DNA from: Sphaeroforma arctica JP610
Lineage: Eukaryota > Opisthokonta > Ichthyosporea > Ichthyophonida
DNA length: 27,925 nt
Assembly (NCBI RefSeq): GCF_001186125.1
Contig: NW_014040414.1
Location: 11,996-39,920, forward strand
Direction: 5' to 3'
This document shows positions 10,127 to 20,149 of the stretch, one piece after another; the stretch's first letter is position 1; each line of letters begins with the position of its first letter. A model generated the notes under the pieces. The model made no database searches. It had not been told where the DNA came from and saw only the letters and a list, made by a program, of their open reading frames with translations. A program made the translations under genes and the position numbers.

Positions 10127-10690
10127 AAATTGATTGAGCTACATACATCATCGCGAATTCGCGATACAAATAAAAAACTTGCTCGAGACGATTATGTCAA
10201 AATAAAATCTGATCTCGCACATAAAACGCCGCCATGTGTTTTTTTCTCTACTAGGGGTAGTCATATCAAACAGCAGCCACTCAAAGCACCCATATGCAGC
10301 CAAAGTCATAGACTCTTTAGCATGCGTCCCCTCTTGTGTGAAGCTCGGATGTATGGGGAAATCCGGACACATGCACACAATGGGTTTCATCTAGTTAATG
10401 CGCTGGAAGCTGCTCGGCTGTGGGCTGATACGTTGAAATAACGATTGTTAAGACAGCGTCACAGCGGTCAATTACTCTCCCGGAAGGATTGGATATCTTC
10501 TACTGATATACTCTTGTTTGTTCGCAATGCTCATTACGTTATATTCTTCTTCACCCACATGAAGAGATGTCAATTCCCATCCATCATATCCTCTCAAAAT
10601 TAACATGTGCACCACTTAAAATTCAGGGCAAATTGCCAGACTCTTGCGTGGCCCTCTAGATTTTGTTGCGATCAAATATACATATTCTGA
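10127..10690 (-). pseudogene. Decayed, internally deleted copy of the FAD oxidoreductase locus
   Basis: The segment aligns by eye, in the same orientation and order, to two separate parts of the locus at 6308-8310. Its first part matches the 3' flank and C-terminal coding region of the gene (about 6308-6410 and 6540-6710). Landmarks are AAATCTG.TCTCG, TGAAGCTCGG.ATGTATGG, ATCTAGTT and GCTCGGCTGTGGG. It then jumps to the 5' flank (about 8005-8310), with GTCAATTACT, TTCGCAATGC and GGCCCTCTAGATTTTG. Roughly 1.3 kb, most of the coding region, is absent, and frameshifts and substitutions are frequent. It cannot encode the enzyme. Open stretches over it on either strand (for example 10130-10441) are chance frames. 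Confidence 0.8.
10150..10165. repeat. Perfect 16-bp palindrome
   Basis: ATCGCGAATTCGCGAT is its own reverse complement. It lies near the start of the decayed oxidoreductase copy, where the intact locus has only part of it (GTCGCGATATGA near 6328). It may be chance or a fold-back change during decay. Confidence 0.7.
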
Positions 10691-10955
10691 TATTCTTCTG
10701 CTGATCTGGTGGTCTCTTTTATGTTTCTTTACTTTTCTTCTGTTGTTGTTCGCTTCTTCTCTTCGTGCTCGAGATGAGGAGAAACAGATGCGCCTGCCCT
10801 TTGTTGTCTACTTGCCTCTCTTCTTTTCTTAAATTGTTGTGGAACACTAGCGCGGCAGCGCTCCTAGAGCCTTTGACTCTTCAAGTCTTCACCCTTCTAC
10901 TTCTGAAATTCCGAGTCTCTGACTGTCGCATACATACTCATCAAGTCTTCTTTCC

Positions 10956-11130
10956 ACTCTCCACTCCCCACTCCCCATTCTCCACTCTCCACTCTCCACT
11001 CTCCACTCTCTACTCTCTACTCTCCACTCTCCACTCTCCACTCTCCACTCTCCCAAGTGACAGTCTCCAGTTATCCACTCTCCACTCTCCCCAGTGACAG
11101 TCTCCAGTTGTCCACTCTCCAGTCTTTCTG
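10956..11130. repeat. CCACTCT-type minisatellite with a longer-period tail
   Basis: The plus strand carries about a dozen copies of a 7-base unit close to CCACTCT (variants CTACTCT, CCACTCC), free of G over most of 10956-11055. After that, a longer unit of about 45 bp (GTGACAGTCTCCAGTTRTCC plus the 7-mers) occurs at about 11056 and again at about 11092. The strand bias (pyrimidine plus A on one strand) could favour unusual DNA structure. Confidence 0.88.
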
Positions 11131-11413
11131 ACTTTCTTTCTCTGTTATTTAAAAATAGATTCAAGATTGTAATGTTATACATATGTTTACTTATTTTTAT
11201 GAGAATATATATGTATAAAACTATTTTACTCTATAGTTGGAGTTCAACCACATCCACTCGTCCAGTTATAAATTACAATAATGTACATAGGTGGATACCT
11301 TTTACTCTTGAGTCTGTACCCTGGAGTATGTGGCCCTCCGGGCAGCTTGCTGGACTCTGGACTCTGGAGTCCTGGACATTCTATTTTCAGTACATATGGA
11401 TTATGGTGACCGT

Positions 11414-11437
11414 GGGGCGTGGGGCGTGGGGCGTGGG
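11414..11437 (+). other. Potential G-quadruplex motif
   Basis: Three GGGG runs and a final GGG run are separated by identical three-base CGT spacers. This is the classical intramolecular quadruplex pattern. It is also a short tandem repeat of GTGGGGC, so slippage alone may explain it. It lies far from any supported gene. Confidence 0.7.
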
Positions 11438-11691
11438 TGTGTACACACTGTGTATGTAAATATTTACTATTAGTATTTATTTTGACCACATAATGTATTG
11501 GACTATTGGCCAATGTCCCCATAATCATATTTACTTTGTCCTACAAAACTGTCCCTGAATTTTTCGGCTGCGTATTTCAGAGTCCAGACTCTGGGTCCTG
11601 GGTCCTGGATTCAGGACTTCAGAAGTTCAGAAGTGCAGGGCCAGGGTCCTCAGACTCCACACTCATCAAAGACGTTCCTTGTAAATATTTT

Positions 11692-11825
11692 CATAGCCTT
11701 CTAAATGTATAATTTAGAAGGCTATGATATTTTGGTTTGTTTGTTTTTAAATTTTTTTTAAATATGGGTTTGTTTTTTAAAAAGCAAAAACAAAACTAAC
11801 CCAACCATAGCCTTCTAAATTATAC
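11692..11825. mobile_element. Short inverted-repeat (MITE-like or fold-back) element
   Basis: GTATAATTTAGAAGGCTATG at 11707-11726 and its exact reverse complement at 11806-11825 bound a 119-bp AT-rich core with no coding capacity. A third arm, CATAGCCTTCTAAAT at 11692-11706, forms a perfect 15-bp hairpin with 11712-11726 around a 5-base loop. Exact terminal repeats with an A/T-rich non-coding core are typical of miniature inverted-repeat transposable elements. A TA dinucleotide sits near each end (11708-11709 and 11821-11822) and could be a target duplication. The third arm suggests a partial nested copy. The family cannot be assigned. Confidence 0.65.
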
Positions 11826-12724
11826 AAACCAACGCAACAACAAATCCTCTTTTTTTTTAATAATAATATGAAGTCTCCCACCGGTCCCTGTGTCCCTGTC
11901 CTCTCTCTCTGAGAGCAGTACCAGGCCAGTGGCCTTAGAGAGAGACTCTCCAGAGGAGTCCAGGGCGGTCCAGGCCGCAGGGCCCATACCCGGTACCCCT
12001 CAGAGGACCCGGAGCCCCAGACTCAGGTCTCAGAGGTTCTCGTGAGTCGTGAGTCGTGAGTCTTTTGTTGGCTTCTTACAATGCTAGAGTTGTTTTTTTT
12101 TAATTTTGCCAGTTTTTCTCTCTCTCTCTACTCTAAATATAGTAGTAGAGTCTCTCTGGGGGATTGGCCCCTGGGCCCCTGGGGGCTGGGGCGGACAATC
12201 GTGAGACGTGAAGTACAGCAAAAATATTTTTACATGTTACCCCCCTGTGTGAAACTGTGTATATTGTTTTTTGTTTAGAAAATATGTTTTAAAAAACACA
12301 ATAAATATGGAGTAGAGCGTGTGAGAGTCTCAGAGAGAGCAACTAAATACATATGTAAATAGAGAGTGTTTATTTTTCCGAAGGTAGAAATACGATTGCT
12401 GGCTATTTTTAGAGACTCATATCAGAATTCAGAAGATCTATAAGAAGGGAAGAAGCGCGGTAGTGTAAATACATATTTACACATATATTTATAAATAAAT
12501 AGTCTAAAAATAAAAATCAACAATGTTTTTGTAAATACAATTTATAAATAATATAGTGACAATCAATAATGACCACGGGGTTTTCCAACATGACTTATTT
12601 TCAAATCACTATTAAAAAAAATACCCATAAATGTACCTATTGCTGTAGGTGTTCACACTTGTTGTCTGATCGGCATTGATTTATTGATTGTTGTCTCTGC
12701 CAATACTTTGATATCAGTTTGAAT

Positions 12725-15700
12725 ATGGTTAAAACTAAAGCCCCGTATGGGTCCTGGACATCCCCGGTCACTAGTAAGTTGGTTACCGAGAGTGGGGTCA
12801 GTCTCGGTGATTTACAATTGGACTTAAATAGCAGTCACAGTACAAGTACAGGACCCGAGTTGGCCTATTGGGTAGAGAGACGCACCGACGGACGGTCTAC
12901 TATATGCAGCAGGTCAGTTCTGTTTCAATTTCGGTTTGTTTGATGTATTTTTACATGGACATAAATGCCAGGATTTTGGCGAATACATATATGCCTTGTG
13001 CTGTACATACATAAGCCCTATAGTGTTAGTTGTGTTGTAGGATCAGTACAACTCTCGATGTTCAAACAATGAATTTATTTGTCCTAAGTGATTTGTAGAG
13101 CTTAAATTTAATTGGCATGAGGTTCATTATGATTGCTTGTAATGTACTCGAATAGTGAACTGGTACAGAGAGATGTTTGTCCCTGTGAATCAAATAACAC
13201 GTGCTAGAAATGAAAATAATTACATCTCTAAATTCGTTGTGTATATATAATCGTCTGGTGTCAGGAACTGTGTCTTCTCTCGCACTTCTAAGACAATCAG
13301 TGTCAATTGTCACGTAGGACACGTTGCTGCTTGCTGAAGGTGATAATCTGACAATTTAATAGAGGCGAGATTGCAGTTACCATGACAAGCCAAGTACATG
13401 ACTTATGTGCTATAGACTCTCAATGTTTACTTTAGTGATAGCTGTGTACTCTTGGGTTCGTAGTTTGACTGAATGTCTTGACTCATGTGTAAGTATTCTT
13501 TGCAAAAAATATGAGCTTTAGGTACAGCATTATCCGCTGAACGCGTTTGTATGATCACGAAAGTGTTCACAGGCGACTACGCAGTGCCGTCACTTTAAGT
13601 CTGTTCACGGATGAAATACATAGCGAATCCATTCTCATTAATCATTAATGGCGAGTGGATACATGCAATCTTGAGTGAATCCCCAAGGTGTGAATACTTT
13701 TTCACGGCATTTCGACAGTTTCTTTTTTAAGTTGTAGTGCCGATGTACTGCTGCTAAGTGGCCTAGTGCCACACCTGCAACATCGGAAATTGATTATAGA
13801 TTCTCGACATTATATTTTCGTCTCGAATCACCGCTTTGACAAAACTTCTAAAGGACACTCACACGCTCTCTCTATAACATCAAGCAAATAAGTATCTTGC
13901 ACTTCACAGACGTTTTATTCTCAAACTAGTCTTATCGTGTCTCAATTGCAGTGCTGGAGGGCAGGAAGTAACGGATTGGACAATTCCGGCACACAGCGTT
14001 GCCTCCAAGGTGCACGAGTACGGCGGTGGCGCCTTCTTAGTCTACAATGGGACCGTATACTATGTAAACAAGGATGACCAGTACATGTACATGCAGTCTG
14101 CCCCTCTCGAGGAGCCTGTACTTCTGGGATCCCATGGAAGATACGCAGACGGTAGTGTCGATCTCAAACGGGGGAATGTGTTCTGTGTGCACGAGGACCA
14201 TGCTGCCGGCGAAGGAGAAGGTCCGGCAAAATTCACCAACAATCCCATCACATCGATTGTCAGTCTGGATGTGAAGTCTAAAACTCAGAAGATTGCTGTG
14301 ACTGGTGCAGACTTCTATGGATCGCCGAGAGTGTCCCCGGATGGGAAGCAACTGGCGTGGGTGCAGTGGAACCACCCAAATATGCCGGTATGTGAGTAGA
14401 AGAAAAATATGTGCATGTTTGTGTGGTGTTACGATAATGAGCAAAGTATAATCCGGATGCATGTGTGTGCTCAGAATGTATTAGATATAAAAGTTGTCCC
14501 AATTCCATCCCCATCTATAGGTTTAATTTAATTCCAAAACGTATACATTTTTAGTGAATGAATCTCTTGCTACTTCGAATAGGACGTCGGGAAGACAGCG
14601 AGGTATCGATCGCGTAAACGGATTCATATAGTGATACACATGATTCTGTGAAACGATTTGCTGGTACAAGTCCAATGCACAACGGACAATTTCGAGCTCT
14701 GCAAAAAACTATATCGATTTGATTGCGGCGCATAAACGCAGTTTGAAGTGCTCTAGCATTCACTTCCTTGATATTATCAATCAAGGCTAACAAATATGTA
14801 TTGTCTTCGACCATGCTCTGTAGTGGACGAGCACTGAGCTGTGGACCGGCAACCTGTCCTCCGATGGTTTGACGGTTCAGCAAGGCTCTCAGAACCGAGT
14901 GGCCGGTGGCAACGGTGTCAGCGTGCTGGGTCCCCAATGGGCGAACGATGGTGAGTTTATTAACCTAATTCTCAAGCATCTTTTTTATCTATCTACTTTA
15001 TATCTCTCACGATGAGTTGGACGATTTAATTAGCCTCGTCAGTTTCAGTCCAAATTAGGTGAGACCACTAAAATATCAAATATCTTTCGCTTAATCGTTC
15101 AAAATCTCGCCGATGGAAAGATGCAAGATGCAAGTTCATCACTCACTATGTGTCTAACACGAAGTCCTGATTTATACGTCATTGTTTTATCAGGGTCGCT
15201 ATTCTGGTTGAGTGACGAAAGCGGTTACTATCATCTGTACTACGGCGACCAGTGGAGTGGGTTGGAAGGGGACGGCGATACCAATGTAATCACAGAGTTG
15301 ATGACTACGGATTGCGCCAGGGCGGCGTGGCAATTTGGTCACGATCACTTTGCTATATCCACTAATAACAAGTATGTAGATAGCTCTGATGCTTGAAATC
15401 AGCATCAGTTTTGCATTTTATGAGTTTGTGTTATGGGGTGCGGGTAGTGATAGTTAACGATGTGCACAGGCTATTAGTGAGTGCTGCCTCGCATATCAAT
15501 ATCTTTTGTATTTGATATGAAGTTTGCTTGATTATTCGGCTATTCTGGGCTGTTTCGGTCTGTTCTTATTGCATGTAAGTTCACCCATAATGGTGTTATT
15601 GTGATTTCGTACTCACGATGCAGGAAGCGCTCGTACATATCGAGTAGATGGAGCTGTGATGGTGATTCCTTTCCTGTTTTTCTGGATATGCCAAAACCCT

Positions 15701-18700
15701 ACAGAGCAACAGTACAGCACTCGATATCAAGTTTGCGCAAGTCTTTATTACTGCGCGTAGCCTTATCGACCATTTGTCTAGATATACGTCTATTCGACGT
15801 ACATGCTGGCCATGTAATGTGCATTGCAGATGTTCACAACCATTCAAAATCAATTTTTCATGTACATATCTTGACAGATACATTGTACTGGCTACGAATG
15901 ATCCCGCGAAAGGGGATAGTCTCATGTTCCTGAAGCGAGGTGATTTGGGAACGCAACCACAGATCATTAAGAGCCCATGGACTACGATCTACGGCATGAA
16001 ACTCTCGCCGTCTGCAAAGTTATACCTACACGCCGGCCACCAGTCTCATCCAGAGTCGCTAGTCATGCTAGATTTAGTGGGTATGTAGGGTTTGATTACT
16101 ATTTATGGGTTATTTCCCGTAGGTGTATATTCAATTGCTAATTGCGAATCTATTTATAGACCTTGGTTGCTGCTCGTGCTCTTTTTGCAGCAGGCCTGTA
16201 CCGGCCGAACGTTTGAGAAACAGGACTCGCGAATGAAGTTTCTAAGTTCCACATATTCTTCAGCGCTATCGCTAGCATTTTTAATATCTTGAACAGAGCT
16301 CTTCGAACGTATCTTTCTATCCTTATCGAACAATTTTGAATATATTGCCACATACGAACCCCGATTTTGATATTAGGGGCAAATATTTACCTCGGTACAT
16401 CTCTCCAAGTATCGAACATTATGCTGACGTTCACATCCCGTGCGATGCAGCGGGTGGCTTCACATCGGCAAAGGCCACTGCTACGCCATCATCGATGAAG
16501 GCTGTCACAGAATCACCGCAGAAGAGCTATGGAAGTCGCTTATTCGGATTCTACGAAAGTAAGACCGTATTCTATCGTAGCTCATGTTCCTGCCGGCTAT
16601 TTTAACTTGGGAATCGATCTTGAGGGTTATGGTCGGTATCGTACGGCCAGTAAACGACGCACCATACACGTGTATTCTGATCCGCAGTCCCACTCCATTC
16701 ACAGGGAAAGTGAATCAGTTACTAGACACTGTCGATTCCTATACGGAAGGTGGTGTACAAGATGCCATACAGGCTGTGGCTCAGGGGACTGATGTGCTGG
16801 TGGATACCTGGTATGTTTCGCATGGGCCGGTTCTAGTATCGTAGCACTGCCATTCATGTTGCGTCTTACGTTTGATCAGCATTTTATATATATTCACGTC
16901 TTCAACATCGACTGATCCTGTCCGTTTCTGATTCGCTTTTCTTTTCTCATCAGAGTGTTGTCTCCCCGTGTACAACTTATGATTTAGTTATCAAATCCCA
17001 TTCACTCAAAAGGGGCAGGCTATTGCGAAATTAAGACGAACATCACCGTAAAATACGCTTTAGTTGTTGAATGTATGAATCTGCAGTCAAAATTACAATT
17101 AAGTTTGCCTCTCTACCCTCGAACCTGTTGATCATCCTTGGTATGTAAACCTCATAGGTTTTCTTTTTAGCAAATTTGATGTTTGTGACTCACATCGAAT
17201 GTGTTTTGGTCGTGTTTATCACTTAACCTTCCTTGTAGGTATGGCGACACTTCAAAGGTACTTCGAAAATCATTAGATATCAAGATCGGAGATGGGTACG
17301 TCTGCAGAGCGAGGCATTTTACTTTCCACGCGCATGGACGCGAAGCATACGCATATTACTATGCTCCAACAAATGAGGTATACGCAGTGATGGTTTCGAC
17401 CTCATGTGTTTCTGATATACATGTTTCCAAAGTCATGGATATATCGGAATTGACATCTAGGTGTCAATTCGGGTGAAAACCCATCTGCTCCCCGACTCTT
17501 GCGTATGGTACTGATGAAATTTGTGTGGTGAGTGCATGTCGGAATGCAATACATCTGGGACAAATTATTTTCTCGAATATTCACTGCTGTCACTCCAAAT
17601 TTATCATCCTTTCTAATATCTCGATTGCAGGACTTCGAGCCAATGGATGGTGAGCTGCCGCCCTTGCTGGTTAAGTGCCACGGTGGACCCACTCAACAGA
17701 CAAACTCAGTTATCGATCCCAATATTTTGTACTGGACATCAAGGGGTGTGGCTATTGTCGATGTAAATTATAGGTAAGTGTTTATGTGGATTTGTGACGG
17801 ATCTGATCATGGCGCTGAACTACTTGCAGATGCGTGCCGCAAGCTCAAACAATTCAAAAGAAATGTCACTTGATTATCTGCATAGCATACTGAACCGCGC
17901 GAAAATTTTCATCTTATTAGCCTACATCGAATACACCAATTGGGGTATATTACTTATTGAAAAATCGCTCGTCAATTTGAATTGGCTTACAATTCATGTA
18001 TCGAGAGACACCGTACGTGCTTCATACTTTTTTTTTTTGGAATTCGCCCAGCGGAAGTACGGGGTATGGTAAGAAATACAGAGACCGACTGGCAAAGACC
18101 TGGGGAATAGCCGAGGTAGATGATGTTTGTGCGGCTGCAGAGTACTTAGTTAGTAAAGGACGGGCAGATCCTAACAGACTAATGATCGACGGACGAAGTG
18201 CAGGTAACATATCAAACGTTTCATACTGTGTATATAGTGGACAAATACTATCTTTTCCTGGTATTTGATCGCTCCATCTGTTGGCTCGGCGGTGTACTCG
18301 GCCATTTTGCCGTATCACGGCCATTTCTCTGAAATTGACCCCATCTTGCAGCTTCGAGCTCTTAGAAGATATTCCTGTGCTGCTTGAATGGTAACCACAT
18401 CCTGTACGTACTCACTGGTTTGTCTCGTCCCTACTATGTGCAGGCGGTTACACCACGCTTGCGTGCTTAACATTTAAAGACACTTTCAAGGCCGGCTGCA
18501 GTAAATACGGAGTGTCAGACCTTTCCGTTCTTGCAAAGGAAACACACAAGTTCGAGAGCCGGTATCTTGAGTAAGTTTTCCGAGATCATTCTTTTTCCAA
18601 TGCCTACTTCATAATAGACGTCCTAAAAACAAATGAGTTTATTTTCCAATGAGATACAGTACCTGTTCTTCCCTCTGGCGTCTGTGACTTATTAAATTTC

Positions 18701-19712
18701 TAGCACTCAGCTACCCCTCCGTGCCGTTCATATGTTGCTAATATAAACTCACCGGACACCATCATCCCGCAGTTATTTAATTGGGCCCCTCCCGGAGGCG
18801 CAGAAGGAATACTATGAGCGATCACCATGTAACAGCGTCGACAAGCTGAACTGTCCGATGATTATCCTACAGGGAACGGCAGACAAAGTGGTGCCTGTGA
18901 GCCAAGCGACTATAATGTACGAGGCGGTCAAGGCCAAAGGGATGCCTGTTAGTTTGGTGATGTTCGAGGGAGAGGGGCATGGATTTATTAAACAGGAGAA
19001 CGTCGAGGTGTGTGGGTTGTTGGAGTGTATTGAAATGAGATATTGGCTAGTTTAAGGAGGTTTATACAGAGAGAATTTGGGACTCGGGACTACACGAATT
19101 GGCCTCATAGCCATATATTACTGAACTCGTTCTATTTTTATAACCTAAATCCCTCAAAGCTATATCGAGACCGTTCATTTTCATTTGGGCCACAATCGCA
19201 AAATAGCCAATCGCGCTTCAACTTAATAATCCTAGCGGTGTAGAATTTAGCGTCTACTTCAAAAGTCACAACGCAAATCGTTCTGGTTACATTCTTCCTC
19301 TCTTATACAGTTGGCTTTGGATGGCGAGTTCTATTTCTACTCTCAGATTTTCGACTGGTCCTTGCCAAAAGGTATGTTAACGCATCCGTGCAAGTGCTGC
19401 CTCAAGTACACGCGTGTGTGAAAAAGTTTGAACGTGTAAAGACGCGTCATCTATAGTTCTCAGCCCACACGTTGACTGTGAATATGAGTGAATTCGGTCT
19501 CCACTCTTGTTTATATTCATTCACTTTACCTGTTCCTTTTAGTTGGCCAAGGGCTCTAAACTCCTATATACTTGCTTCCGCGTCTGTGGTACCTAAAGCA
19601 TTACATATCGAAGTCACTCATTTTGTATCGATGCTCTCATTCACCTAACGTTGCAGACTTCCCCACGAATGTTGCCGACAAAGTGATAATTGAACAAGAA
19701 GTCGTCGTATGA
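12725..19712 (+). CDS. S9 prolyl-oligopeptidase-type serine peptidase
   Basis: Exons: 12725-12912, 13952-14387, 14824-14950, 15194-15371, 15878-16080, 16705-16810, 17239-17377, 17631-17773, 18052-18203, 18444-18570, 18773-19007, 19311-19371, 19657-19712. They give 716 residues, with all phases matching and GT-AG borders. The N-terminal half is the beta-propeller: APYGSW at the start, [18 protein letters not shown], and [12 protein letters not shown]. The C-terminal alpha/beta-hydrolase domain has HGGPT, NYSGSTGYG, nucleophile Ser556 in GRSAGG, Asp637 in [10 protein letters not shown] and His669 in GEGHGF. These enzymes cleave short peptides or remove acyl-amino acids; the closest relatives are bacterial and plant S9 enzymes. 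No signal peptide is seen, so a cytosolic site is likely. Exon 6 adds an Asp/Gln-rich insert (about residues 379-412) beyond the usual propeller. AATAAA at 19838 may be the poly(A) signal. Confidence 0.92.
17447..17470. repeat. 24-bp near-perfect palindrome in an S9 gene intron
   Basis: GAATTGACA at 17447-17455 and TGTCAATTC at 17462-17470 are exact reverse complements, with a CTAG-centred spacer, leaving one mismatched pair. It lies in the intron 17378-17630. It could be a hairpin in the pre-mRNA or a protein-binding palindrome; neither can be told from sequence. Confidence 0.7.
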
Positions 19713-20149
19713 GGTTTGTTGCCGGATCAAATAGCTGGTCCAGCAGTGTAGTCGGATTGCAACAGGACAATACCTTCGTGTGGATGTACATGGGCGTTAT
19801 TATCTTAGGTAGAGCTTATACTGATCTGGCAGTCTAGAATAAAGGCGTCAAACCTCTCCATGGACGAACGCATGTGCAATCCTAAACATATCTAGATCGA
19901 TGCGGATAGAGCTGGACTCTAGTCCCATTAAAGACAGCAATCAAAAATTTGCGTGATTCAGACCATAAATGGCAACATGCTTTATGCAAGGTGCTGTTTA
20001 GTTTTATTGCTAGTAGCTTATATCCAAATTAATTAACAGGTCGCGGTTGTATAGTGATCTCACTCATCACTTCTTTGAACTCGAAAGGCGACAGAAAGGC
20101 CCAAACCCGCGCAGCACATGTTTCGTCATGAGCACGTTCAACTGAAATT
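19713..20149. other. Convergent 3' intergenic region
   Basis: It separates the stop codons of the two peptidase genes, which face each other. It probably holds both 3' UTRs. AATAAA on the plus strand at 19838-19843 lies 126 bases after the S9 stop. AATAAA on the minus strand (+ 20008-20003) lies 142 bases after the S10 stop. The inferred transcripts would end without overlap. No gene is seen. Confidence 0.55.

Larger units (their letters stand above)
10691..12724. other. Gene-poor repeat-rich spacer upstream of the S9 peptidase gene
   Basis: No gene is supported. It contains the CCACTCT minisatellite, the GGGG-run motif at 11414-11437, the inverted-repeat element at 11692-11825, and word-repeat GC-rich islands at about 11320-11375, 11575-11665, 11880-12062 and 12150-12200. 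A GTGAGTC triplet repeat lies near 12042-12062. The final 400 bases are AT-rich and precede the start codon at 12725, so a promoter is expected there, but none can be pinpointed. Confidence 0.55.

Noticed and set aside
10130-10441. 103-codon plus-strand reading frame.
   Set aside because: It runs antisense through the decayed oxidoreductase copy. There are no protein motifs, and the similarity is to the other strand's gene.
10644-10832. Hydrophobic 62-codon frame resembling a membrane segment.
   Set aside because: It starts inside the decayed duplicate and runs through a T-rich tract; the hydrophobicity follows from base composition.
16377-16558. Open stretch with acceptor-like and donor-like ends in S9 intron 5 (contains [10 protein letters not shown]).
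   Set aside because: In the phase left by exon 5 it meets a stop. Its length (182) is not a multiple of three, and the exon 5-exon 6 join without it gives a clean frame.
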